A stretch of DNA of 64,000 nt from contig NZ_CP039143.1 in NCBI RefSeq assembly GCF_013343215.1, positions 1,860,001 through 1,924,000 of the forward strand, read 5' to 3'. Origin of the DNA: Acinetobacter sp. 10FS3-1. Lineage in GTDB: Bacteria > Pseudomonadota > Gammaproteobacteria > Pseudomonadales > Moraxellaceae. The position numbers were made by a program, and so were the translations under genes. This document shows positions 19,279-29,790 of the stretch, in pieces (the stretch's first letter is position 1; each line of letters starts with the position of its first letter). Below the pieces are notes generated by a model. It was not told the origin of the DNA, searched no databases, and was given only the letters and a program-made list of their open reading frames with translations.

Positions 19279-19689
19279 ATTTTCTCAACCTATGATGTAC
19301 GATTTCAGATCACTACAGACCTAAACTTGACTTTCTATAAGTTATATACATGCCCTTCGATTATCACAAATTAGTGATGCTTATATATGTCCAAATACTA
19401 TTAGCGATATAAATTTAATACTGATCAAATTAAGGAATATTGAAATACCCAAGAAAACTAGGAATCATACTTTTAGATTAGTTTTACTGGACTGCTTACA
19501 AATCCTGTAAATCACGAGTGGATGTAGTACAACAAGCTCTGAAAACACTTTTAAAGAAAAGACGAAATTCGCCTTGGAGACTAGGAGTAGTCCATATCTG
19601 ATTATCAGGTATTTACCAAAGTGTTTGTTATTCAATCATTAATACTTCCTTCTAACTGCACATTTACTTCACTAAATTTCATTTAATAA
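19279..19689. other. Gene-free stretch between amidase and helicase remnant
   Basis: About 410 bp upstream of the amidase. I see no coding pattern, tRNA or IS end. The amidase promoter must lie in its left part, but I cannot pick a convincing -35/-10 pair. Confidence 0.4.
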
Positions 19690-19717
19690 ACTAAAGATTA
19701 CTACTGTAATCTTTAGT
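19690..19717 (-). terminator. Hairpin downstream of the helicase-nuclease remnant
   Basis: A perfect 12-bp stem ACTAAAGATTAC / GTAATCTTTAGT with a 4-nt loop. It lies 47 bp beyond the stop of the minus-strand gene. Read leftwards it is followed by an AT-rich stretch with short T runs. Confidence 0.6.
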
Positions 19718-19764
19718 TCCGTAAGTATCCGCTAGCGAATCCATTTAAATAGAAGCTAGTACAA

Positions 19765-22381
19765 TTAAACAATTAACAAATCTTTTTCGATATCACTTTT
19801 CCCACGCATTTCAGATTCGTCATCTAGCCATTCTTTATGTTCAACATCATTAACTAAACTACTCATACCATGTGTAGCTGTAATCCCCATAGAATTTAAT
19901 TTTGCTTGTAATGATTGAATCATGTTAAATCTTTCAATTTCCCAGCTTGATGCAAAGCATCTCCAGAATGTCCATCCTGCACGTTCTAAAGCACGTTGAC
20001 GAATCATGTCATCATGCCATTGTTCTGGCCCATGATAGCTATCACCATCACATTCAACAGCCAAACGCTGATCACCATCTGACTCAACGACTAAATCGAT
20101 TCGATAGCTACCAACCTTAACCTGTGGAGTAACTGTGTAACCCATTTCATGGAGTGTCGTAAATACAGATTTTTCAAACTCCGATTCACACAAGTCTAAT
20201 TTTGCTTCAAATGATGCTTTTTGATCTTCTTGCAAATCATAAAAATGATTGAGTAAATTCAGCCTTAGATCTTTTGGAGATATATGATCACGATTCACGG
20301 AGTGGACAAGATACATCCTTTCACGAGCACGACTTGCAGCCACGTTAAATCTCTGTTCATGATCAGATCGACTCAAAGCATGACAATTCTCAGGATCTGC
20401 TACCATAGATAAGAAAATAATATCTCTTTCTGCACCCTGAAATGCTGAAGCATCTCCACAAGCAAATTGAACCTTAGTAAGAGTTCCTGCGCCAAACTCA
20501 TTCAAAGCTTCTGATTGAATGAACTCAGCCTGTGCTGGACCTAGCAACGAGATCACGCCAATTGATCTATTCGTATATCGTTCATCTTTAATAAGTAGCT
20601 TCATTTCCTCAATAATTGCTTTCGCTTCTATTCGATTAATATGTTTGCTGTTTTTAGATTCTCTATACCCCTGCGGGGTATAAATTGCGACTAAAGCTGG
20701 GCTTAACTGCTCAGACTTCTTCGATAGTCGCATTGGCTTAATACGGTTACCATAAAAGTTTTTATTACTATAACTAATGATTGCAGGATGACAGCGGAAA
20801 TGCTCTAGAAGCATCACGCTTGACTCATAGATAGAAGAAGCCATGTCGTATAAAGACATATCTGGTGTTAAATATGCAGCATGTGGCTGACCATGTAGAT
20901 AACGATTCCTTAATACATCAATTTGAGCACTTGCTAGGCCGACATTACTCGGAGAAACCTGCTTATTATCCCCCACAACTAATAACTTTTTAGCACGCAT
21001 TAAAACGGGTAATACGTCAATTGATGATTGTGATGCCTCATCCACAATCACTAAGTCAAAGAGCCCTAATTCAGCAGGCATAGATTCAGATACCTGAAGA
21101 TGTGACATGACCCAGCAAGGAATAGCTGCTGTTGCCTCTTTAAGGGCTACTTGAGCATCTTTTCTATAACGTGGAGCATTCTTACCTGTCCCTTTTCCAT
21201 AGTGTTGTACAGCAATTTTATAACGCTGTAATGCAACTAAAATTTTGTCTGAGGCATTTTCCTTTAATGCCAGCCATGTCTTATTTGCTGCCAATTGAGC
21301 GTAATTTTGAGATAGATTCTTCTCGTGAATACGACGGCGCTCATACAAATTTTCAATTTGACCTGTATTACTGATGGCCATTACAAAAATCTCAAGACGT
21401 TTCCACTCCCAAGCCTCTAGCAGTGTATTACGTAATACAGGATCCTCAATTTCTTCAGCGTACGGAATTTCAAGAATGTCTTTACTAACAATCAAAGCAT
21501 TTGTTTTACTCAATCTAATACTGGCGGATTTAACTCTTTCAAAATCTTCAGTTAGATCTTTTAAATGTGATAATTTTTTTAATAGATCAGCATACTCTCC
21601 AAGTTCACTTTCATATAATGAATTGGAATCAATCTGAGATACAATTTTTTGTAACTGATTTGATATCTTATTACCAAACTCTGATAAATAAAGGATTTGA
21701 TCAGCCAGTTGTTGTTGATAGACTTCTAAATTAAATATTTTTAATTTCTGCCCTAACAATTGAATCAAGTCATCAATATTTTTAGGTAATCCGTAGAAAT
21801 CAAAAGATTTAGCTCTCTTAAAAACTTTTAGATAATTCGCATTAAATAAATCCAAATATTTATTTTTTAAATCTAGGCATTTTTGGGTTCTACTGATGAG
21901 CTGGGTGAACTCTTTTAATATTTCATCGATATTACGATTATTTAACTCAATTAAAGGAATGTCTAATTGTGCGGCAATACTATTCCATTTGCTCATAAAG
22001 ACGTTAAGAGTCTGCCTTCTATCAAGATATTCTTTAAGTCTTTTCCATTCATCCGATGTATCAGGATATTTTCCAGAAACTTTAATTGACTTAAAAAGGT
22101 CTTGTAACTCAGCAGTACCAAAATGATACCAATTAAATGGCTTACCTGTATCAACAGCACGTTGAACAGCTTGATATTCTTTTGAGTTTGGTTGTATCTC
22201 AAAATTCAGCTCTATAGGATCAATTAGTAGCGTTTTCCTGTATTCCAATAAAGGCTGAACTTCTTGAATAAGGTTACTATAGATATCAAGTTCCATAGCC
22301 TTATCTTCTGAATTTATCTTTTTGAAATAGCTCAATAACCATGGTTCTGCATGATCAAGAACAAGGTTTAGATCTTCTAGA
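19765..22381 (-). pseudogene. SF1 helicase with C-terminal nuclease domain, 5' end lost
   Basis: About 870 residues remain. They carry SF1 motif II (DLVIVDEASQSS, near residue 460), motif III (VVGDNKQVSP), motif V (FQGAERDIIFLS) and motif VI (RFNVAASRARERMYLV). A C-terminal restriction-like domain has YRIDLVV...AVECDGDSYHG followed by RQRALERAGWTFWR, as in MTES_1575/DUF559-type modules. No Walker A (GxGK[ST]) motif is present: it was on the missing N-terminal part. An open frame continues 50 bases into the adjoining IS but only by chance. Related helicase-nuclease proteins often act in defence against foreign DNA; this copy should lack ATPase activity. Confidence 0.8.
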
Positions 22382-23420
22382 GGCTTTGTTGCATAAAGGT
22401 TTGAAAGGCTGAGTTCCCTTAAGCTACTCAAATTTAAGAGACAACTTGGGTATGAGGGCGACCTAATTCTGTGAATTTATTCAAGACTGCTATGCGTGCA
22501 TGGATCTCATTCACCTGACTTGGAAAACTCCGCGCTGTTAATTTATCGCCTAATAATTTGATGCAATGCATCTTGGTTTCAACCAAACTTCGACGGTGAT
22601 AACCAGACCACTTTTTCCAAAGCGATCTGCCTAGCCGTTTGACTGTCTTTAATAATTCGTTCCGCTCTATAGACCTCGCTTGCTGATCCTTCCAAGGCTT
22701 TGCATTCTTTCTAGGTGGAATGATCGCATGTGCATCTCGATCTAAAATGACTTGTCGGCAGTGCTTTGTGTCATAAGCACCATCTGTATAAACAGAATCA
22801 ATTGGTTCATCCAAGGGAATTTGAGCAAGTAAATCTTCGAGTACTTGAGAATCACTGACATTATTTGTGGTGAGTTGTACTGCACGTATTTGCAGGGTTT
22901 TAGCATCTATAGCAATGTGAAGCTTACGCCATTGGCGACGATATTCAGCCCCATGTTTCTTGCGTTTCCATTCACCTTCACCAAGAAACTTCAAACCAGT
23001 AGAGTCTACGAGTAGATGCAGTCCATCACTACTTTTTTGATAGCTAATCGCAATATCAATATGCTTTTGTCTACGACAAAGGGTGGAATAATCCGGAGCT
23101 GTCCAATCTAATCCAGAGAGTTTAATCAGACTTTGAACAAAACCTGTGACCATACGTAAAGAGAGTCGGAATAGTAATTTGATCATTAAGCAGCATTGAA
23201 TCGCTGTATCGGAGTAGGTTTGATTTCGACCTTGCTTGCCTTGTGATTGTGCATACCACTGAGTCTTTGGATCAAACCAAATGGAAATATTACCTCGGTT
23301 AATTAAGGCTCGGTTATAGGATGACCAATTGGTTGTACGGTAGATTTTAGAGGCAGGCTTATTCATTTTGAAATTATATTGCTGAATAAGCTTTTGATGC
23401 TAGGTTTGTGCAACAAAGCC
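22382..23420 (-). mobile_element. Second IS17/ISAba12-like element, 1039 bp
   Basis: Same length and ends as the copy in the porin gene, reversed. The 9-bp flanks differ (TCTTCTAGA versus TTAACAAAC), so there is no target duplication. Both flanking genes are truncated exactly at its ends, which points to a deletion by recombination or adjacent transposition rather than a clean insertion. Confidence 0.92.
22434..23366 (-). CDS. IS5-family transposase
   Basis: 310 residues, nearly identical to the transposase at 13717-14649. The DDE motifs and Y-(2)-R-(3)-E-(6)-K signature are intact. The near-identity of the two copies indicates recent spread within this genome. Confidence 0.93.
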   Translation of the reverse strand: MNKPASKIYRTTNWSSYNRALINRGNISIWFDPKTQWYAQSQGKQGRNQTYSDTAIQCCLMIKLLFRLSLRMVTGFVQSLIKLSGLDWTAPDYSTLCRRQKHIDIAISYQKSSDGLHLLVDSTGLKFLGEGEWKRKKHGAEYRRQWRKLHIAIDAKTLQIRAVQLTTNNVSDSQVLEDLLAQIPLDEPIDSVYTDGAYDTKHCRQVILDRDAHAIIPPRKNAKPWKDQQARSIERNELLKTVKRLGRSLWKKWSGYHRRSLVETKMHCIKLLGDKLTARSFPSQVNEIHARIAVLNKFTELGRPHTQVVS

Positions 23421-24192
23421 TTAACAAACTAATAGCTGTGAGATAAATTTGTTTAATTTGGTATGGTTTATCGAGATAGACTAAATTCGCATATTTCTCA
23501 TTTTCTACTGGATAATTATATAAGTAACCCGTTTTTGATGAACCTTTACGATATAGGGATACAAGTCCACTCAACAATTCTGATGGTTTTAACTGATCAT
23601 TTGAAAAATATGCTCTGAGTGACCTTAGAATCGCCATTAAGTCCTCTTTATAACTACACCCACAATCAATAACTAGTGCTATTAAAAATTGTCGAAGAAG
23701 TAATTCCTTTTGCTCATCCGTAAAATCAGCATTAAAAACATCAGTTTTAAGCCTTTTCGGTAATTCAGTCTCCCAAAAGAAATGCAACTTGAGCTTAAAC
23801 TCATGTAACCTTTGCCCTCTAAGCAACTTAATTTGCGTTGATTCAATATCTTTAATATTTGGAGCTGAATATGCTCTTTGAATAAGCTTAATTTCATATT
23901 GATCCTTTAACCACGGTATTTGTGACTCTATTTCTTGCTTTTTTTTCACACATAATTCAGACCAATATCCCCTTAATTCTTCCAAATCTTTTTTTGAGAT
24001 TTTCCTATTGCGAAAGTATTTCTCTACTTTAGCTCGATTCGAATACATTTCGTTTTGAATAAGATCATCAAGTTTCTTTTTTTCACAAGATTCCGTGATC
24101 TCATGGATAAGAAATTCTGAGATTTTTTCAAATAAAACATTCGTCGAAGACTCTAGCTTAGTTCGAATTTTTTGTAACTCTTCATCTTTCAT
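23421..24192 (-). pseudogene. Third gene of the recombinase module, 3' end lost
   Basis: The start ATG at 24192 overlaps the stop of the recombinase gene by ATGA, so the genes are translationally coupled. About 257 native residues remain, charged and helical (for example KKDLEELRGYWSELCVKKKQ and LLRQFLIALVIDCGCSYKEDL). The native sequence ends at the IS boundary after YLTAISLL, and the last codons to a stop at 23374 are IS-derived. No catalytic motif is visible in what is left. In comparable modules a second recombinase-like protein occupies this place; whether that holds here cannot be told without the missing 3' part. Confidence 0.65.
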
Positions 24193-25596
24193 GATTGGCT
24201 CACCACTGATTTTAATCCCAGTCTTTTAAACAGCTGATTTACTGCATCTTGAATTTCAATCATGTAGGTGTAGGGCTGTAAAGATGAATATTTTGAAAAT
24301 CCGATCTCATTTTGTTGATCGTGCGCATACCAACTCTTAAAAATCGCATCAGGCAATTCCAGAAAATTCCTTACAAAATGGCGCGTCCAATTGGGATATA
24401 ACTCATCAATTTCAGGAAAGTTTTCTGATAAATAAGATGCTATATGCTTTTGTGTAAGTGGCTCCAATGTGAAGCTCATGAATTCTGAACCTTTCTTCCA
24501 ATAAGAAAGGTAATAGATATGATCTGCTGTATTAGCTAGCTCTAAGGCATTAATGTTTTTGATAAATTCATCATAATGCTGTAACTCATTAACAACGAAT
24601 TCGATCAGAGGTGAATAACGACCATGTGGACGAGATCTACTGCTCTTATCATGGATATATGCAATATTAGTAATAAAATCAAAATTTTCTCTGATACTAG
24701 ATGCACCTATAGCAGGACGTGCACCTGAAGACAATAGACAACAAAACCAAATCCAAACACTGAAAGCATTAAATTTTTCAGCAATGTCTTGTTCTTCTTT
24801 TAAAACTTGGACAACTTTCAAGTTTAATGTATTTAAGAATTTTTTCGCTTTATCAAATGACCATACACGCTGACTTCCTACGCGGGCTTGCTCTTCTACT
24901 TGAATAAATTGCGGACGATCTAAAACATTTACCTCGTTTTTATTTTGAAACCATAGATATATATACTTCTCATATACCTCATTTAACTGTTTATAAGAAA
25001 ATCCCCCATACGCTAGATCAGGTTGATGTGAAACCTGTCTACCGATTAAGAAATTTTTCGTAAGATCATCTTTACATATACGGTTCAAATGAAAGGAAAG
25101 TTGTAAAGCAATTGAAGTAACTGATATCGGGCCTATACGACGATGATAAAACCATTCTGATAAAGATTTTTCGAAATCTGTATTCGTTAGATTGGAAAGG
25201 TTAGCCTCTCTAATTCTATCAATCCACATAGCAGGAATTTGAAATGCCCAAGTTGTATGCTCGTTATATTTATTGTCTTTTTTAGCAATTTGACCTTTCA
25301 AATTTTTATTTAAATTTGCATCAACGATCCACAAATAATAGGCACGATTGGAGCTACGTTTTAATTGCTTAGTTTTTAGCAATTGGTCGATATCTTGAAA
25401 TATAACGGCACTCTGCCCGGTAAAGATTGACATCAAGCAACAAGCTGCTTTTGCAGATTCCATGATATCTTTGTTTTCATGAAGTTGGTCAAGTAAAATC
25501 TGGTTTACAATTTTTAATAAGGGTATGTCCAAATAGTAAATATTACTCACCGTTGGTTGCTGAGTTGTAAGCGTCCGCTGAATCCCATACCAATTT

Positions 25597-27222
25597 TTAA
25601 TTCGATTTAGGTTTCCAGCAGTGTGGCAGTAACTCTTCAATCTGGGTCACTTTATGTGTCGGCAGCCTTTTCAGCACATCACTTAAATAGGCATACGGAT
25701 CCAAGCCATTCAGCTTTGCTGACTGGATTAAAGTCATGATATTCGCCGCTCGCTGGCCGCTGCGCAGCGAGCCAGCAAACAGCCAGTTCTTGCGCCCTAA
25801 GGCCCAAGGTCGCATTTGATTCTCTACCCAATTATTGCAAATCGGTAGATTGCCATCATCCAAATAGCGGCTTAAAGCTGGCCAACGCTTCAGAGTGTAA
25901 TTGATGGCCTTGGCGGTGGGAGAACTCGATGGCACCGTCAGATGATGTTGGTTGAGCCATTCATATAGTTGTTGCATCACTGGTTGACTATGCTGTTGTC
26001 GGTATTCGCGGCGGTCTTCCGCTGTACCATCGGTCTTTTTCCTGAGCTCTGCTTCTATCGCATACAGTTTCTGAATCAGCACTAATGCCTGTTCAGCGAC
26101 CTGACTTTTCCCAGTTACATGCAGTTCATGGAATTTACGACGTGCATGGGCCATGCAGCCCACCTCAATGACCTGGCCTGATTTAAAGCGTGCTTTATAA
26201 CCACTGTAATCATCACAGACTAGATAACCCTGCCAGCCTTTCAAGAACTCTGCAGCATGCTGGCCTGAACGACTATCCTGAAAGTCATAGATCACCGCCT
26301 GAACTGGATTGTACTGTGTAGTGGCATAGGCCCAGACATAACCTTTCTTCGGTTTTTTATCATTCTCACCCATCCGCATGATGGTGACCGGTGTTTCATC
26401 TGCATGCAGCACCTGCTGTTGTAGTACCACCTCTTTTAAGGCATTGGCCAGAGGCTCCAGTTCTACACCGCAGCGACCTATCCAGTCAGATAACGTTGAT
26501 CTAGAAAGCTCGATTCCCGCCCGCTGATAGATCAGACGCTGACGGTACAGCGGTAAATGATCGGCATACTTCGATACCAGCACATGGCTGAGCAGTTCAG
26601 GTGAAGCAATGCCTTTATCAATCACATAGGCAGGCATCGCTTGCTGAGTCAGGGTGTCACACTGATCACAGACCCATTTGCCACGGACATGCTGTTCCTT
26701 GTAGAACTGTGCCGGTCTGAAATGCAGTTTTTCACTGATATCTTCGCCGATACGACGTAACTGGCAGCCACAACTGCATTGGGTTGATGCAGGTTCATGC
26801 TCAATACGGATGGTGTGTAGATGATCGGGCAGCAGTCGACGTTTAGGTTTATTTGCTTTGGCTTTGTGTGTCGCTGCATCGGTTTTATCTGCATTCAGCC
26901 GTTCCAGTTCCAGATCAACGGCTGCAATATCTTCTTCGACCGCTTCATCCCAAAGATGGATTTGTTTTGCAGTGAGATGTTCGTTTTTACTGCCGAATTT
27001 GTGCTGTTTAAATAGTGCGAGTTCATGCTCGTATTTTTGATTGAGAATAGAAAGATGTTGAACTTTAGAATCTAATTGCTGATTGGTGACTTCAAGATGT
27101 TGAACTCTGGCATCTAATTGCTGGTTTGATTGTGCTAGAGACTGATGCTGCAGCGCCAACTGCCTGGTGAATTCCAGCAGTTGTTCATGGGTCAGTTGGC
27201 TTAAGTCAGGCAGCGTATTCAT
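25597..27222 (-). CDS. tnpC: IS66 transposase TnpC
   Basis: 541 residues. An N-terminal coiled-coil leucine/glutamine-rich region (repeated LDARVQHLEV-type heptads, residues 20-75) is followed by a Zn-ribbon (CSCGCQL ... CDQC) and the DDE catalytic core (HADETPVTIM, VCDDYSGYK, CNNWVENQMRPWALGRKNW). It ends HCWKPKSN just inside the terminal repeat. It appears intact. Confidence 0.93.
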   Translation of the reverse strand: MNTLPDLSQLTHEQLLEFTRQLALQHQSLAQSNQQLDARVQHLEVTNQQLDSKVQHLSILNQKYEHELALFKQHKFGSKNEHLTAKQIHLWDEAVEEDIAAVDLELERLNADKTDAATHKAKANKPKRRLLPDHLHTIRIEHEPASTQCSCGCQLRRIGEDISEKLHFRPAQFYKEQHVRGKWVCDQCDTLTQQAMPAYVIDKGIASPELLSHVLVSKYADHLPLYRQRLIYQRAGIELSRSTLSDWIGRCGVELEPLANALKEVVLQQQVLHADETPVTIMRMGENDKKPKKGYVWAYATTQYNPVQAVIYDFQDSRSGQHAAEFLKGWQGYLVCDDYSGYKARFKSGQVIEVGCMAHARRKFHELHVTGKSQVAEQALVLIQKLYAIEAELRKKTDGTAEDRREYRQQHSQPVMQQLYEWLNQHHLTVPSSSPTAKAINYTLKRWPALSRYLDDGNLPICNNWVENQMRPWALGRKNWLFAGSLRSGQRAANIMTLIQSAKLNGLDPYAYLSDVLKRLPTHKVTQIEELLPHCWKPKSN

Positions 27223-27296
27223 GACCGCAGTATGCCTGAGGTCATGAGAAGAATGAAATAGAACGTTTGGAGAATAGCAGAATGGAACAGCCTGGT

Positions 27297-27632
27297 TTAA
27301 AGCATCGTCACCACCTGCTGTCGTCCAATGCGCTGCCAGGGCAAACCTTGGATCAGTGCCTGTAACTGTTCCGGGCTGAGGGCCACGCTTTCACCTTGGT
27401 GAACTTGAGCCCAGTGAAATTTGCCCTGTTCCAGCCGCCTGGCACACAGCCAGATGCCCAATCCATCATGTACCAGTACTTTCATGCGATGGCCACGTTT
27501 ATTACAGAACAGGTAAGCACAATGCGGTTTGATGTAGCCAAAGGCTCTCACCACCTGAGCCATGGTCGTATCCATACCTGCACGCATGTCCATGGGCTGA
27601 GTAGACAACCAGATTTCATCAATGCGGATCAT
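27297..27632 (-). CDS. tnpB: IS66 accessory protein TnpB
   Basis: 111 residues from MIRIDEIWLSTQPMDMRAG; the start at 27632 overlaps the tnpA stop by ATGA. It contains the conserved LFCNKRGHRMKVLVHDGLG segment of IS66 Orf2 proteins, required for transposition but of unknown biochemical role. It is unrelated to the IS200/IS605 TnpB nuclease. Confidence 0.9.
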   Translation of the reverse strand: MIRIDEIWLSTQPMDMRAGMDTTMAQVVRAFGYIKPHCAYLFCNKRGHRMKVLVHDGLGIWLCARRLEQGKFHWAQVHQGESVALSPEQLQALIQGLPWQRIGRQQVVTML

Positions 27633-28012
27633 GTTGCAAGTGCCTTGAGTAATTCTGCCAAGGCAGGTATTTCTGATGTCTGCCATTTTAGCTGAATATC
27701 ATTATTCGTATGAGGCACGGTGATACACAACGTGATCCTCTCATCAATAGGTTGGCTGATTGCAGCAGTGTAAGGCAAAGCAATAAATGCTGGATTCACA
27801 TGAGTAGGATCCTGCACGGCACCCTCATGATGGCTGAAGATCCTGATCCAACGACTGACAAGGTTGGCATTAATACTATGTTGCAGTGCGACCGAAGCGA
27901 TCGAGGTATTAGGATTTTTGCAGGCATTGACAATACTGAGTTTGAATTCTTTGCTGTATGTTCTGCGTTTTTTAGCAACAGGAGGTGTTGCTGAATATAT
28001 ATCCATGTTCAT
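27629..28012 (-). CDS. tnpA: IS66 accessory protein TnpA
   Basis: 127 residues with an HTH_Tnp_1-like N-terminus (RRTYSKEFKLSIVNACKNP) typical of IS66 Orf1. First gene of the three-gene transposition operon, coupled to tnpB. Confidence 0.88.
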   Translation of the reverse strand: MNMDIYSATPPVAKKRRTYSKEFKLSIVNACKNPNTSIASVALQHSINANLVSRWIRIFSHHEGAVQDPTHVNPAFIALPYTAAISQPIDERITLCITVPHTNNDIQLKWQTSEIPALAELLKALAT

Positions 28013-29057
28013 GGATTAAGTCCCCACTTGTTTTTAGGTGGGAACTAAATTAAGGCTTATAGGATCGCTTGGTAAGGCTGTGTTAGCCGGATGCTTACGC
28101 TGAGTTCTATCTATATGACGATTCAATCTTTGATTTGAGACAAATGGTGCTAGTCTACGCGTATCTTCATTTAGATTATAATCATACTGCTTAGAAGTCT
28201 TATCTTCATCGACTTCATCATCAATGTTATCTTTGTCATCTGAGTAATCAAACTGGCTCTCGGTGACCAAAGGCGGATTATGATATGTCTGCGGATCAAC
28301 GTCCAAATCGTCTATATTCTCAATCTCATCCGTCTTTTTAATTCTTACATTGTTGTGATAAAAGATATCCTCAACTGCAATTCTGTACTCGTCTAAATAC
28401 CTTGTTAGAGCTTTGATTATATTTTCTGAAACATTAACATCAAGGCCCTTACAGAATTCTGTGACATCTACATTTTGGGCTTTTGCATACGTATTGAACT
28501 CTTTAATGGTCTTAGCTGTATGATCGAACTCAATAAGATGATTAAAATATTGAGAAACTATCGGCAATACTTCGAAAATAAAATCCTTAAAACTTTTTCC
28601 CATCATTTTTAAAATTAGATAGAAATTATAGTTTAGCCTTTCAATTTTATTTTGAGAGTTCTCCATATTGGACATCAACACAATTAAAAAATTTACAACA
28701 TTAAAAATTTTTAAAATATTTTGGTTAATCGAAAGTTGTTTTTCTTTATTTATAACATCCGAATCTTTAACATTTTTATATAAAATGCAGATACTTGATG
28801 ACCCTAAAATACTTTTATATTGGGTTTTAGCTTTATTTATGTTTAAATATGAATATATACCTTCACATAAAACTTTTAATTCCCTCATAAATTCATCAGT
28901 CATATAAGTATTATGAAAATCTTTTAAATCACATGATTCTAATAGAAGCAAACCTTCTCTATATGAAGATAAAATTTCAGCTAAACAAGCACACCTTGAT
29001 TTAAAAACTTCTAAATCTAATTTATTATTCATTTCAGCATTCCACAATATCAACTTT

Positions 29058-29573
29058 CTATTTTTCAAAAATATTTCTAGGTAATTTAAAATAATTTACA
29101 AAATCTGTTTTATAAATTATTTTAGGAATATGATATTTATCCCTCTTCAAGATTTCCTTATTAATTAAATAAAATAAATTTTCATCTTCTAATTTAGTTA
29201 AATAATCAAAAAGTTCCTTATAGAAGTTAATTCTATATTCACATTTTATTTTGTGACTTTGAAGATAAGTAAATAGCTCTGACCAAAAAATATAGTTAGC
29301 TTGATTCTTAAACCAATCTTCATGACTTTTAGCTTCAATAGATAAAAGATACGTATGTTGTGTAAGACTCAAATAGTCTTTCTTAACGCGAGTAATCATT
29401 GAATTTTTCAGTCGATCTTTTGCATTTTTTTGATCACCTACCTCAACATTAGTAAGCTTTATTGTCTGGTCGATTATGTCGGAGAATTTTCTTAGCGAAC
29501 TTTCAGTTAATTTGTCTTGTTTCACACAAGATAGCTTAGAACTCTTCTTTGGTTTAGCTTGTTTTTTGGACAT
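29058..29573 (-). CDS. First gene of the recombinase module, unknown function
   Basis: The start MSKKQAKPKKSSKLS at 29573 is chosen for the TTGGAG upstream; a longer frame to 29627 is less likely. 171 residues with a basic N-terminus (many Lys/Ser), then helical and Tyr/Phe/Lys-rich. No known motif is recognised. It ends within the leader of the recombinase gene (11-bp overlap with its TTG frame), so it is transcribed and perhaps translated with it. Very AT-rich. By position it could be a DNA-binding accessory factor, but that is only a guess. Confidence 0.6.
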   Translation of the reverse strand: MSKKQAKPKKSSKLSCVKQDKLTESSLRKFSDIIDQTIKLTNVEVGDQKNAKDRLKNSMITRVKKDYLSLTQHTYLLSIEAKSHEDWFKNQANYIFWSELFTYLQSHKIKCEYRINFYKELFDYLTKLEDENLFYLINKEILKRDKYHIPKIIYKTDFVNYFKLPRNIFEK

Positions 29574-29715
29574 TATTAGCTCCAAATTCATCATTCTAAA
29601 AATTTCATAAAGGCTTTTTTTGAGCATGAGAAATCTTAGGACCTAAATCTCAATCAAATTTAAGCTAATGATATTTTTAAAAAATCAATTATAAATTTTT
29701 TCTGGATGAGCTAGC

Positions 29716-29775
29716 TTTTCTTGTTATTGCATGTCTTTTTTATATCAAATGCAATAAGCATTAATAACAAGAAAA
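29716..29775. repeat. Nested inverted repeats upstream of the recombinase operon
   Basis: 13-bp perfect arms TTTTCTTGTTATT / AATAACAAGAAAA (29716-29728, 29763-29775) enclose a second inverted pair ATTGCAT / ATGCAAT (29726-29732, 29749-29755). The structure lies between the AlpA-like gene and the first module gene. It could terminate the former, or be a recombinase or regulator binding site. Confidence 0.5.
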
Positions 29776-29790
29776 ACTGTCTCGATTTTT

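Larger units (their letters stand above)
25567..28098 (-). mobile_element. IS66-family insertion sequence, 2532 bp
   Basis: Terminal repeats begin GTAAGC-TCCG at both ends (left GTAAGCGTCCGCTGAAT, right in reverse GTAAGCATCCGGCTAAC). They are flanked by the perfect 8-bp duplication GCTGAGTT (25559-25566 and 28099-28106). It carries tnpA, tnpB and tnpC. Duplication length and gene set are diagnostic of the family. Confidence 0.95.
24189..29068 (-). pseudogene. Large tyrosine recombinase split by an IS66-family element
   Basis: The native gene runs from about 29032 (ATG; or TTG 29068) to 28107, then continues from 25566 to the stop at 24189. The IS66 element and one 8-bp duplicate interrupt it. 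Excising them joins RHIDRTQ to QPTVSNIYYLD in frame, giving 767-779 residues. The C-terminal part shows the full tyrosine-recombinase set: R in SSGARPAIGA, a K region DKSSRSRPHGRYSPL, H-x-x-R in NWTRHFVRNF, H in SWYAHD and Y in SLQPYTYMIE. The N-terminal half has no recognisable domain but ends in an acidic Asp/Glu-rich stretch. Known single-gene integrases are about 400 residues, so this is an unusually large member. Confidence 0.8.

Noticed and set aside
22382..22431. ATG 22431 as the true start of the helicase-nuclease
   Set aside because: It lies inside the IS and the first ~16 codons are IS sequence; the native N-terminus was lost.
25567..25640. Start at 25640 for the recombinase downstream half
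   Set aside because: Those codons belong to the IS66 right part; the native frame continues from the other side of the IS.
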